Source: Bradyrhizobium liaoningense (GTDB lineage Bacteria; Pseudomonadota; Alphaproteobacteria; Rhizobiales; Xanthobacteraceae). Taken from it: a stretch of 64,000 nucleotides of DNA. A program made the translations under genes and the position numbers. This document shows positions 1 to 8,704 of the stretch, piece after piece. Within the stretch, counting starts at the first letter, position 1. Each line of letters opens with the position of its first letter. Under the pieces are notes generated by a model. That model was not told the origin of the DNA. It worked only from the letters and a program-made list of their open reading frames with translations, and did not search any database. Location: contig NZ_JAFCJM010000014.1 in assembly GCF_018130955.1 (NCBI RefSeq), positions 109,736 to 173,735 on the forward strand. The letters are read 5' to 3'.

Positions 1-23
1 GGTGTTGACGTAGGTCATCCCCT

Positions 24-131
24 CGTCATTCCGGGGCGCGCGAAGCGCGAGCCCGGAATCCATTTCCCCGCGTGTACTGCGGCCCGATGGATTCCGGGCT
101 CGCGCCCAAGAGGGCGCGCCCCGGAATGACG
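24..131. repeat. Bradyrhizobium-type palindromic intergenic repeat, copy 1
   Basis: Two arms, CGTCATTCCGGGGCGCGC and its complement ending CCCCGGAATGACG, enclose an inner inverted pair (GGAATCCAT / ATGGATTCC). Transcribed from either strand it would form a long hairpin. The same arms recur at about 1.5, 5.2, 5.6, 29.7, 38.7 and 43.3 kb, always between genes, so this is a dispersed repeat family and not a gene-specific terminator. Confidence 0.85.
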
Positions 132-146
132 GCGGAGAGGTTCCGC

Positions 147-1361
147 TCACCCACACAACTTCGACTTCTCCAATATGCGTTGCCCCTTGCCCAGCCTGGC
201 ACGGCAAGGATCGGCCGCCATGGCCTTCGCCTCGCTGTCCCGCTTCTGCGCGAGCAGCAACTCCGCCAGCACGGCTTGCGCCGCGGTGCGCGCCGGCCCG
301 CCCGCCACATCGGAAGCGGCGAGCGACATGGTGGTTCGCAATTCCGTCTCGGCGGCACCAAAACTCTTTTGTTCAATGAAGAAGATCGCACGGAACAGAT
401 GAGCCCGCGGGTCCTTCGGGTAGCGGGTGACCAAATCGAGAGACCTGCTGGCCATCTCGCGCGCGTTCGCCGGCAGTTCCGACGCGCGGATATACTGCGC
501 GGCGTCGGCCATGTAGGACGAATAATGACCGGCGGCGAAGCCGGCGCAGATCAGAGATCCGGCGAAGGCTGCGATCATCGTCATGCCGGCGCTCCGCGGC
601 AGGCTGTCATAGGACCGGAAGGCGAGCCACGGCGTGATGGCAAGCGCGGCGCCGGCCAGCGCACCACCTGCGTGAGCATAATAGTCGGTGTTGCCGGAGG
701 CGCCAAAGGCAAGCGGCAGCAGCGCGGGAATACCGAAGAAGAGCGACGTCTTCAGTCGCGAGATCGTTTGATCGGCGTCCGCCTCGGGATCGAAGCTCGC
801 GACGAACAGGGCTGCGATGAGCCCGGTGATGGCGCCGGACGCACCGACGCCGGGCATGCCCGGCGCATTGCCCAGCAGCGAGCCGGCCTCGCCGGCCAGC
901 GCACTGGCAATGAAGATCAGCGAGAACAAGCCGCGGCCGATCAGAGGCTCCAGCCTGACGCCGACGATGAACAGCGCAACGCAGTTGCCGATCAGGTGCG
1001 AGTTGCTGCCATGCAGAAGCGGCGCAAGTCCGATCCGCCACCACTCTCCCTTTCCAACCACCAGATCGTAGCTGGACGCGCCATAAGCGATCAGCGAGCG
1101 GACATCGAGCGAGCCGTCCCGCCCAATGCTGATCGCCAGATTGCTTTGCAGCCCGTAGATCAGGATCAGGAGAAAGATCAGGCCAATGGTGAGGAAGGGA
1201 ATATCGGCCAGAAGCTTGTTTTCGCGAAACAGCGTCCCCTCTTCGGAGTCGGACTGATCGCTGTCGCGCACGACCGCTGGCGCGATCGGTGCTGCGACGG
1301 GTTGAAACGATACTCTTGAGGGAGGCGCCACGGCGCCGCGTCGGCCAAAGGTCGTCGCCAT
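147..1361 (-). CDS. Rhomboid-family intramembrane serine protease with C-terminal helical tail
   Basis: A 404-residue membrane protein predicted to cleave transmembrane substrates inside the inner membrane. The rhomboid hallmarks are present: HLIGN (H122, N126; oxyanion-type HxxxN), the nucleophile motif GASG (S176) and the partner His in AHAGG (H230), spread over about six hydrophobic segments from residue 53 to 300. The first 50 residues are cytosolic and proline/serine rich. After the last membrane segment come about 110 residues of alanine-rich helices that look TPR-like and are probably soluble. I start it at the ATG giving MATTFGRR; the upstream extension is low complexity and lies in the intergenic region. 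It is followed by a palindromic repeat, so it probably forms its own transcript. The substrate is unknown. Confidence 0.85.
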   Translation of the reverse strand: MATTFGRRGAVAPPSRVSFQPVAAPIAPAVVRDSDQSDSEEGTLFRENKLLADIPFLTIGLIFLLILIYGLQSNLAISIGRDGSLDVRSLIAYGASSYDLVVGKGEWWRIGLAPLLHGSNSHLIGNCVALFIVGVRLEPLIGRGLFSLIFIASALAGEAGSLLGNAPGMPGVGASGAITGLIAALFVASFDPEADADQTISRLKTSLFFGIPALLPLAFGASGNTDYYAHAGGALAGAALAITPWLAFRSYDSLPRSAGMTMIAAFAGSLICAGFAAGHYSSYMADAAQYIRASELPANAREMASRSLDLVTRYPKDPRAHLFRAIFFIEQKSFGAAETELRTTMSLAASDVAGGPARTAAQAVLAELLLAQKRDSEAKAMAADPCRARLGKGQRILEKSKLCG

Positions 1362-1520
1362 GAAAGCATGTCTCGCGTTTTTACAGCCCTGAGTTGACGC
1401 GAGAGGTATTTTCGACTGGTTAGCGCCCGCGCTGCGGGCGGCTGAAATCATTCGACCGGTAACTGCCCGGTTTCGCGGATCGGATGCATTCTAACGATCG
1501 GTGCTGGCGGGCCAACCACG

Positions 1521-1627
1521 GTCGTTCCGGGGCGCGCCACTTGACGCGAGCCCGGAATCCATTGGGCCTCAGCACGTATGGTGAAATGGATTCCGGGCTC
1601 GCCGCTTCGCGGCGCCCCGGAATGACA
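1521..1627. repeat. Palindromic intergenic repeat, copy 2
   Basis: Arms GTCGTTCCGGGGCGCGCC and CGCCCCGGAATGAC flank GGAATCCATT and AATGGATTCC. Same family as the copy at the window start. It fills most of the 308-base gap between the rhomboid start and the cupin gene; nothing else is evident there. Confidence 0.8.
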
Positions 1628-1669
1628 GAGGAAAAAATGTCCGGCGCCGCCGAATGACGACGCGACAGC

Positions 1670-2221
1670 CTACGCCTTGATCTCGACCGTCTTGAACTCC
1701 GCCGGCAAAATCACTTCCAGCAGTTCGACATCGTCGGAATAGTCCAAAATCATGTGCTTGATTTTCGGCGGCTGGGTCCAGGCGCTGCCTTCTTGCATCA
1801 GCGTCTCGCCCTGCCCGTCCATGTAGGTCTTCACCCAGCCCTTGAGGACGTAGACCATCTGGAATTCGACGTCGTGATAGTGAAGCTTCGACACCTCGGC
1901 CGGGTTGCAGGGGCCTTGCAGCCGGATCACGTGCGCTTGCGCGAGGCCGTGGGTTGCATCGGAAATGCCGAGGTCGCGATACTTTGCGTAGGCGCGCAGG
2001 CCGTCCGCCTTGAAATCCTCTTCGCGATGATGGCTGACCGCGATGCGCTGCTTGGGACGCGCGGGTTTCTTGGCGGAGGATTTGGCAGCGGTCGTGCGCG
2101 CCTTCGACGTCACCGCCTTGCGTGCCGATGGCCGGGCCGCGGCCTTGCTGCCGCTCCACTTCTTCTTCACCGCGGATTGCGCTGCGCTGCGCGACGTCGC
2201 TTTCTTGGTCTTCTTGGCCAT
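1670..2221 (-). CDS. Cupin-domain protein with a Lys/Ala-rich basic N-terminal tail
   Basis: A 183-residue protein. The first ~65 residues are a run of K, A, S and R resembling a histone-H1-like or PhaF-like nucleic-acid-binding tail. The remainder is a single cupin barrel: LHYHDVEF supplies the HxH...E metal ligands and IKHM near the C-terminus supplies the second-motif histidine. Cupins of this size bind a metal and small ligands or act as dioxygenases or isomerases; the substrate cannot be read from sequence. I place the start at MAKKTKK, because the region upstream lies within a repeat and is not coding-like. It is an isolated gene between two intergenic repeats. Confidence 0.75.
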   Translation of the reverse strand: MAKKTKKATSRSAAQSAVKKKWSGSKAAARPSARKAVTSKARTTAAKSSAKKPARPKQRIAVSHHREEDFKADGLRAYAKYRDLGISDATHGLAQAHVIRLQGPCNPAEVSKLHYHDVEFQMVYVLKGWVKTYMDGQGETLMQEGSAWTQPPKIKHMILDYSDDVELLEVILPAEFKTVEIKA

Positions 2222-2274
2222 GCTTTGCCTCCCGTTCTTGTTCTGGCGGAAGGCTAGCACAGATTTGAGGAATC

Positions 2275-2396
2275 GTAGGGTGAGCAAAGCCAACGGCGCG
2301 CGATGCGCGACCGTTGGCGTGCCCACCACTTACAATCGCAATCGTGGAGACGATGGTGGGCACGGCGCGCGAAGAGCGCGCCTTTGCCCACCCTAC
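2275..2396. repeat. GTAGGGTGGGCA-type palindromic repeat, copy 1
   Basis: Begins GTAGGGTGAGCAAAGCC and ends in the complement TTTGCCCACCCTAC, with inner GTGCCCACCACTTA and GGTGGGCACGGCGC arms. A second copy with the same layout lies at 39369-39460. This is a dispersed intergenic family distinct from the CGTCATTCCGG elements. Confidence 0.8.
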
Positions 2397-2412
2397 AGCA
2401 CCGCGTGCGAGG

Positions 2413-2700
2413 TCAATGCAGCCTGAACACGCCGTCGACTGCGCGCAGCTCGGCCGGCTTGATCAGCTTGGAATGTGCCACCGTCACCGAGAACAGCGGA
2501 CCGTCGAGCTTCTGCTGCCAGAAGGCGAGGAAATCGGTCAGCGCCGGGAATTTCGGGAAGAGATCGTAGTTCTGCCAGACATATGTCTGGAGCAGCGCCG
2601 GATGATCCGGCATCCGGTACAGGATCTGCGCCGTCGTCAGTCCGTAGCCCAGCATCTGTTTCCGGAAGTCCTCGGAAACGCCCCCAGCCCGCAAGCCCAT
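2413..2700 (-). CDS. usg: Usg-family protein
   Basis: A 95-residue small soluble protein matching the Usg family seen across alphaproteobacteria, with the characteristic TAQILYRMPDHP and FWQ..LDGPL segments. Its function is not established. I start it at MGLRAGG because an excellent ribosome site (AAAGGAGG, 5 bases upstream) precedes that ATG; the longer reading adds 20 unconserved residues. It diverges from groES, with 385 bases of shared upstream DNA. Confidence 0.8.
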   Translation of the reverse strand: MGLRAGGVSEDFRKQMLGYGLTTAQILYRMPDHPALLQTYVWQNYDLFPKFPALTDFLAFWQQKLDGPLFSVTVAHSKLIKPAELRAVDGVFRLH

Positions 2701-2972
2701 GCCAACCTCCTTTGCAGGAGCGCATTCAGGGGGTGGCTTGATCGGTGCCCCGGGAGCCACCCGGAAAAGATGCGCTCACATGAGAGAAATGTGACGCAAA
2801 CTGACAATCCATCTCAAGCCCAAAAGTTTAACAAGCTGTTGAAATTCAATGCGTTAGCAGCAGATGCGGCTCCGTGCTAATACGGTCCCCGGCGTCACGT
2901 TCCCGCCCATTAACGATGGTAAACAATTCTGGCAGGCAGCGCTTCAGAGTGCTGATTTTTCTGCTAGAAGCC

Positions 2973-3001
2973 CTTGCTCCCGCAAATTTCCTGTCCTATC
3001 T
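2973..3001 (+). promoter_or_regulatory. Housekeeping-type promoter of groESL
   Basis: CTTGCT, 17 bases, CTATCT: close to the alphaproteobacterial sigma-70 consensus CTTGAC-N17-CTATAT. Transcription would start near 3008, placing the CIRCE operator at about +8 to +34. The rest of the 2701-3085 gap shows nothing further I can name. Confidence 0.65.
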
Positions 3002-3015
3002 CAGCTCCGCCCGTG

Positions 3016-3042
3016 CTAGCACTCGCGGGCATCGATTGCTAA
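3016..3042 (+). promoter_or_regulatory. CIRCE operator (HrcA site)
   Basis: CTAGCACTC, 9-base spacer, GATTGCTAA. Against the consensus TTAGCACTC-N9-GAGTGCTAA there is one mismatch per arm. It lies between the predicted transcription start and the groES ribosome site, the classical position for HrcA repression released by heat shock. Confidence 0.9.
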
Positions 3043-3085
3043 CACCCCAAAAACTCCATCTCGTGCAAATGCTTAGGAGGACTGC

Positions 3086-3400
3086 ATGAAATTCCGTCCG
3101 CTTCACGACCGCGTCGTGGTCAAGCGCATCGACGCAGAAGAGAAGACCGCTGGCGGCATCATCATTCCCGACACTGCCAAGGAAAAGCCCTCCCAGGGCG
3201 AAGTCGTCGCCGTCGGCCCCGGTGGCCGCGACGAGGCCGGCAAGCTGATCCCGATCGATCTGAAGGTCGGCGACCGCGTGCTGTTCGGCAAGTGGTCCGG
3301 CACCGAAGTCAAGATCGACGGCGTGGACCTGCTGATCATGAAGGAAAGCGACATCATGGGCGTGCTCGACGTCCCCGCTTCCAAGAAGAAAGCCGCCTAA
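3086..3400 (+). CDS. groES: Co-chaperonin GroES
   Basis: A 104-residue Hsp10 that caps the GroEL cavity. Opens with the canonical [14 protein letters not shown], followed by the mobile loop ([18 protein letters not shown]) and the [15 protein letters not shown] end. AGGAGG sits 5 bases before the ATG. First gene of the groESL operon, under the CIRCE element upstream. Full length for the family. Bradyrhizobium genomes usually carry several groESL copies with different control; this is an HrcA-type copy. Confidence 0.98.
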   Translation: MKFRPLHDRVVVKRIDAEEKTAGGIIIPDTAKEKPSQGEVVAVGPGGRDEAGKLIPIDLKVGDRVLFGKWSGTEVKIDGVDLLIMKESDIMGVLDVPASKKKAA

Positions 3401-3459
3401 TCAACCGCTCGCACCGCTCACCCCTGAGGAGCGCCTGCCGGGCGCCCCGCCAAGGGTGA

Positions 3460-5130
<1,671 letters not shown>

Positions 5131-5164
5131 GGTCCGACCGCTTAACGCGATCTACGAAATGCAG

Positions 5165-5195
5165 AACCCCGGCAGCGATGCCGGGGTTTTTGTTT
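5165..5195 (+). terminator. Rho-independent terminator of groESL
   Basis: Stem AACCCCGGC / GCCGGGGTT with a 6-base loop, followed by a T-rich run (TTTTTGTTT), 34 bases after the groEL stop. Confidence 0.92.
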
Positions 5196-5207
5196 GGCCG
5201 TTCGCCA

Positions 5208-5311
5208 TTTCGGGCTCGGTGCTTCGCACCGCCCCGGAATGACGGAGAGAGGAACCGCCGCCGCACTCGTCATTCCGGGGCGCGCCTCTTGGCGCGAGCC
5301 CGGAATCCATA
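5208..5311. repeat. Palindromic intergenic repeat, copy 3 (rearranged)
   Basis: Two half-elements of the CGTCATTCCGG family (5208-5244 and 5267-5311) in inverted order relative to other copies: the right arm CCCCGGAATGACGG comes first and the left arm CGTCATTCCGGGGCGCGC second. Confidence 0.7.
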
Positions 5312-5321
5312 ACCACGAACG

Positions 5322-5610
5322 CTAGTTGGATATCCCGCTGTAGAGATCGTCCCAATTCGGGTTCTGCTCCTCGATCAGCCGCGTCTTCCAATCCCGCCGC
5401 CACTTCTTCAGCTCTTTCTCGCGGGCAATGGCCGTCGCGGCGTCCTCGTAAATCTCGAACAGAACCAGCTTGTCGACGCCATACTTCGTCGTGAATCCGA
5501 GCACCGCCTTCGTCTTATGTTCGTAAACACGGCGCACCAGATCACTGGTTCACGCCGATGTAGAGCGTGCCGTGCTTTTTGCTGGCGAGGATGTAGACGT
5601 AGTAGGCCAT
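5322..5610 (-). pseudogene. GIY-YIG nuclease-family gene with a frameshift
   Basis: Reading from the ATG at 5610 gives MAYYVYILASKKHGTLYIGV, the GIY-YIG core (YVYIL...LYIGV), and then runs into a stop two codons later. The rest of the domain (RRVYEHK..., ATAIAREKELKKWRR, IEEQNPNWDDLY) continues in another frame to 5322. Bases GGCGTGAACCAGTGATCTG would need one base fewer to read VTNDLV as in intact UPF0213/YhbQ-like relatives. So a +1 insertion near 5550 separates the halves. It is flanked on both sides by palindromic repeats. Either a recent pseudogene or a sequencing error. Confidence 0.8.
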
Positions 5611-5627
5611 TCCTGCCGCCTGTGGTT

Positions 5628-5669
5628 ATGGATTCCGGGAGCGCCGCTTCGCGACGCCCCGGAATGACG
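5628..5669. repeat. Palindromic intergenic repeat, copy 4 (half element)
   Basis: ATGGATTCCGGGAGCGCC through GACGCCCCGGAATGACGG: only the right-hand half of the CGTCATTCCGG family, between the GIY-YIG remnant and lepB. Confidence 0.7.
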
Positions 5670-5685
5670 GCGGAGAGGGACTCAT

Positions 5686-6432
5686 TCACTTCACCTTCAT
5701 CCAGATCCGCTCGGGCCGGACGTCGTCAGTGCCGATGGAGAGGTAGATCCGCGTCACCTTGCCGACGATGTTCTCCATCGGCACGTAGCCCACGGTCGAC
5801 AGCACCCGGCTGTCGGTGGAGTTGTCCCTGTTGTCGCCGAGCACGAAGACATGGCCCGGCGGCACGGTGTAGACGTTGGTGTTGTCGTAATAGGCGTTGT
5901 CGATGCAATCGAGAATCTCGTAGCTCGCGCCGTTCGGCAGCGTCTCCCACCAGCGCTTTGCCTTGGTGCCCGGCTCGATGCCGCAGGCATAGTCCTCCAC
6001 GCCATCTTTCAGGCGCCGCCGCGTCACGGGCTTGTCGTTGATGAAGAGCTGGCCCTCTTTCATCTGGATCCGATCGTTCGGCAACCCCACCACGCGCTTG
6101 ACGTAATCGACCTTGGTGTCGCTGGGCAGGCGAAACACGATCACGTCGCCGCGCAGGGGCTCCGATCCGAAGATGCGCCCCGAAAACGGCGGCAGCCATC
6201 CCGGAAACGAGTAGCGGCTGTAGCCATAGGCATACTTTGCGGCGAACACGTCGTCGCCGATCAGCAGCGTCGGCACCATCGAGCTCGAGGGGATGCTGAA
6301 GGGCTGGTACAGAAAGAAGCGAACCAGGAACGGCGGCGACCACAGCACGGGGATCAGCAGGATCAGGATGACGACCGCCTTCCATTCCCCGGATTTGCGC
6401 GAGGGTTTTGCTGTGTCCTGAAGAGCGGTCAT
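5686..6432 (-). CDS. lepB: Signal peptidase I
   Basis: A 248-residue S26-family membrane protease that removes signal peptides from exported proteins at the periplasmic face. One N-terminal membrane span (about residues 19-42) is followed by box B IPSSSMVPTLL (nucleophile S51), the catalytic lysine in DYVKRVVGLP (K112), and box E GDNRDNSTDSR. I start it at MTALQDTAKP; the much longer open frame upstream crosses into the AraC gene and is not credible. It stands alone here and not in the usual lepB-rnc-era operon, so it may be a second copy. Confidence 0.92.
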   Translation of the reverse strand: MTALQDTAKPSRKSGEWKAVVILILLIPVLWSPPFLVRFFLYQPFSIPSSSMVPTLLIGDDVFAAKYAYGYSRYSFPGWLPPFSGRIFGSEPLRGDVIVFRLPSDTKVDYVKRVVGLPNDRIQMKEGQLFINDKPVTRRRLKDGVEDYACGIEPGTKAKRWWETLPNGASYEILDCIDNAYYDNTNVYTVPPGHVFVLGDNRDNSTDSRVLSTVGYVPMENIVGKVTRIYLSIGTDDVRPERIWMKVK

Positions 6433-6539
6433 GCAGATGCCCTGCCCAAAGCTTGTCTCGGCGGCGAGACTACCGTTCAGCGGGTCGCGCGCAACCCCGG
6501 CCGCCTCACTATCTTGGTCGCGAGCCGCTCGGACTGCGT

Positions 6540-7485
6540 TCAAAGGGCGTTGCCGCGACATTCGTTGGGGGCCGCGCCGAACCGGCGGCGAAAGCTTCGG
6601 TTGAAGTAAGAAATGTCGTTGAAACCGCAGGCGAGCGCGATCTCGCCGATCCTGAGGCTGTCGTTGCTGCGATTGACCAGCATGCGGCGGGCCTTGCCAA
6701 GCCGCAGCGCGAGCACCCGCTCGGTGAAGCTTTGGCCCGTCTCGTGCAATATCTTCTGGATGTAGCTCGGCGACAGGCCCGTCGCGATCGCAACACGCTG
6801 CACCGAGAAGGCCGGGTTGCAAAATCCCTTGCCGATCACGCGGACGATCTCGGCATGCCGGGCGGCGCGCAAGCCACGCATGCTTGCAAGTTCCGCGACA
6901 TCGCGTTGCGCCCCAAGCGCGAGCGCGGCGAGATCCAGAATCGTGGTTTCGACGTGATCGATGAGAGGCTGATCGTCGCTGATGCTGCCCGGCTCGTTCA
7001 TCATGCAGAGATAGCGCCGCAGATGCCGCATCGCCGGCAAGCTGCCGTCGAGCGGCACCGACAACAGCGACTCGGGATCGGGGACCAGCGCCTGGAGCGC
7101 ACGTCGCGGCATCGCCACGCTGAGGACGTCGGTTGCGCCGGCGGAGCGATAGGTCTCGGTCAAACTATAAAGGAACGGCTGCCCGCTCGCCCGGATCAGA
7201 TCCCCCCGCTGGGAGAACCAGCTCGCCGAAGCGCCAAGGTTGAAGCCCAGGGCGAGCATATCAGGGCGGCATGACGGCGGTTGAGCGAGACGCGCCGCAG
7301 ACCCGGCCGAACCTCACCTCGTTCAATTCGTTGAACGTCCATTCCATGGCAAAGGGTTCGTCGGACAGCCGCTTCATGTCACAGCGGACGACCCACTCGC
7401 AAAAGCTGTCGTGCCAAACTCTGAAGCGCGCCTTATCATCGAGCTGCGCGGGAAGCTCCGCCGTCGAAATCGTCAGTTTCCGCAT
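6540..7485 (-). pseudogene. AraC-family regulator, frameshifted copy
   Basis: The N-terminal part (7485 to 7261) ends at a stop after VCGASRSTAVMPP. The rest (7259 to 6540), including the complete C-terminal double helix-turn-helix (FSVQRVAIATGLSPSYIQK and IGEIALACGFNDISYFNR), continues in another frame. Aligned with the intact paralogue next door, the segment between FG and GFNL is 58 bases here against 84 there: 26 bases shorter, not a multiple of three. That points to a deletion, not to two designed genes. A restart at the ATG at 7259 could still give a 239-residue protein with a working DNA-binding domain, but no ribosome site is seen. Confidence 0.7.
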
Positions 7486-7518
7486 CGTTGCAGCTCTCGC
7501 GGGGCGTCGCTCATTGGC

Positions 7519-8481
7519 TCATCCACAGCGGCATTCGTTCGGAGCTGCGCCAAAACGGCGACGGAAGCAGCGGTTGAAGTAGGAGATATCGCTGAAGCCG
7601 CAGGCGAGCGCAATCTCGCTCACCTTGAGGGCGTCATTGCGCGGATCCGCGAGCATGTCGCGTGCCTTTTTCAACCTGAGCTCCAGCACGCGCTCGGTAA
7701 AACTATGGCCGCCTTCCGAGAGCAGTTTCTGGATGTAGCTCGGCGATAGCCCGGCGGTCACGGCGACGCGCTGCACGGAAAAGCCCGGATCGGCAAAGCC
7801 TCGCGCGATCAGACCTCCGATCTCGGCGTAACGGGCAGCGCGCAATCCGCGCATCCGCGCCATGTCGGCCGCATCGCCCGAAGCGCCAAGCGACAGCACG
7901 ATGAGATCCTCGACCGTATCGAGCATGTGATCGGCAAGCGCCTGGTCGGCGGTGGCCAGATCGGGTTCGTCCAGCAGGCACAGATAGCGGCGGAGATGCC
8001 GCAGCGCCGGCAGGTCGCCGTCAAGCGGCTGGCCGAGAAGCGCCTCGGCCCTGGAGCCGAACGCACCCAGCATGCGTTTTGGAAACGCCATCACGACATA
8101 GTCGCTGGCGCCGACATATTGGTACGCCTCGTCCGCGCGGTAGAAGAGCGGCCGGGTGTCCGGCACGGTATGCTCACGGCCGAGCTGGGAGAACCGATGC
8201 GCGGTTCGCGCCAGGTTGAATCCGATGCTGAGCTTCTCGTCGCCAGCAGCCGGAATCTGGTGAGCCTCGCGCTGGCCCGCGTGCGGCGTGCCGCGAAACC
8301 GGCACATGCCAAAATCGTTGATGCGGGCAAAACTCCATCGCCCGACAAAGGGGTCGTTCGTCAGCCGCTTGATGTCCTCGATCCGCCCGCAATAGGTCTC
8401 CTGCCAGAGCCGAAAGCGCGCTTCGTCATACAGGTGAGCCGAGGGCTTACCGGTCGAGATCGTGAATTTCTGTATCGCCAA
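7519..8481 (-). CDS. AraC-family transcriptional regulator
   Basis: A 320-residue regulator. Residues 1-200 form an effector/dimerisation region of the AraC-binding-like 2 type. Residues ~215-318 hold the AraC DNA-binding domain: VAVTAGLSPSYIQKLL is the first helix-turn-helix, VSEIALACGFSDISYFNRCF the second, followed by the family signature FRRRFGAAPNE. It lies 33 bases upstream of a broken tandem paralogue of the same type and diverges from the autotransporter gene, which it may regulate. The effector is unknown. Confidence 0.88.
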   Translation of the reverse strand: MAIQKFTISTGKPSAHLYDEARFRLWQETYCGRIEDIKRLTNDPFVGRWSFARINDFGMCRFRGTPHAGQREAHQIPAAGDEKLSIGFNLARTAHRFSQLGREHTVPDTRPLFYRADEAYQYVGASDYVVMAFPKRMLGAFGSRAEALLGQPLDGDLPALRHLRRYLCLLDEPDLATADQALADHMLDTVEDLIVLSLGASGDAADMARMRGLRAARYAEIGGLIARGFADPGFSVQRVAVTAGLSPSYIQKLLSEGGHSFTERVLELRLKKARDMLADPRNDALKVSEIALACGFSDISYFNRCFRRRFGAAPNECRCG

Positions 8482-8704
8482 GCCCCGCGCCCCAACCTCT
8501 CTCAGTCCCCAGCATTGGTCCGTCCAAGGTCAAGAGGGTTCAATCGCGGCGTGTGCGCCCGGCGTGGCAAAAAGGCGACAAGCCGGCCAAATCGGCGCGA
8601 GGAGCGTTTAGTCCAAATCCAGTCCGGCCCAGAACAAGACAGTTTCGGCTGTCCCATGCAGATTGGCCAAGTGATTTGATTCATTTGACAATTTTGGGTA
8701 CGAC

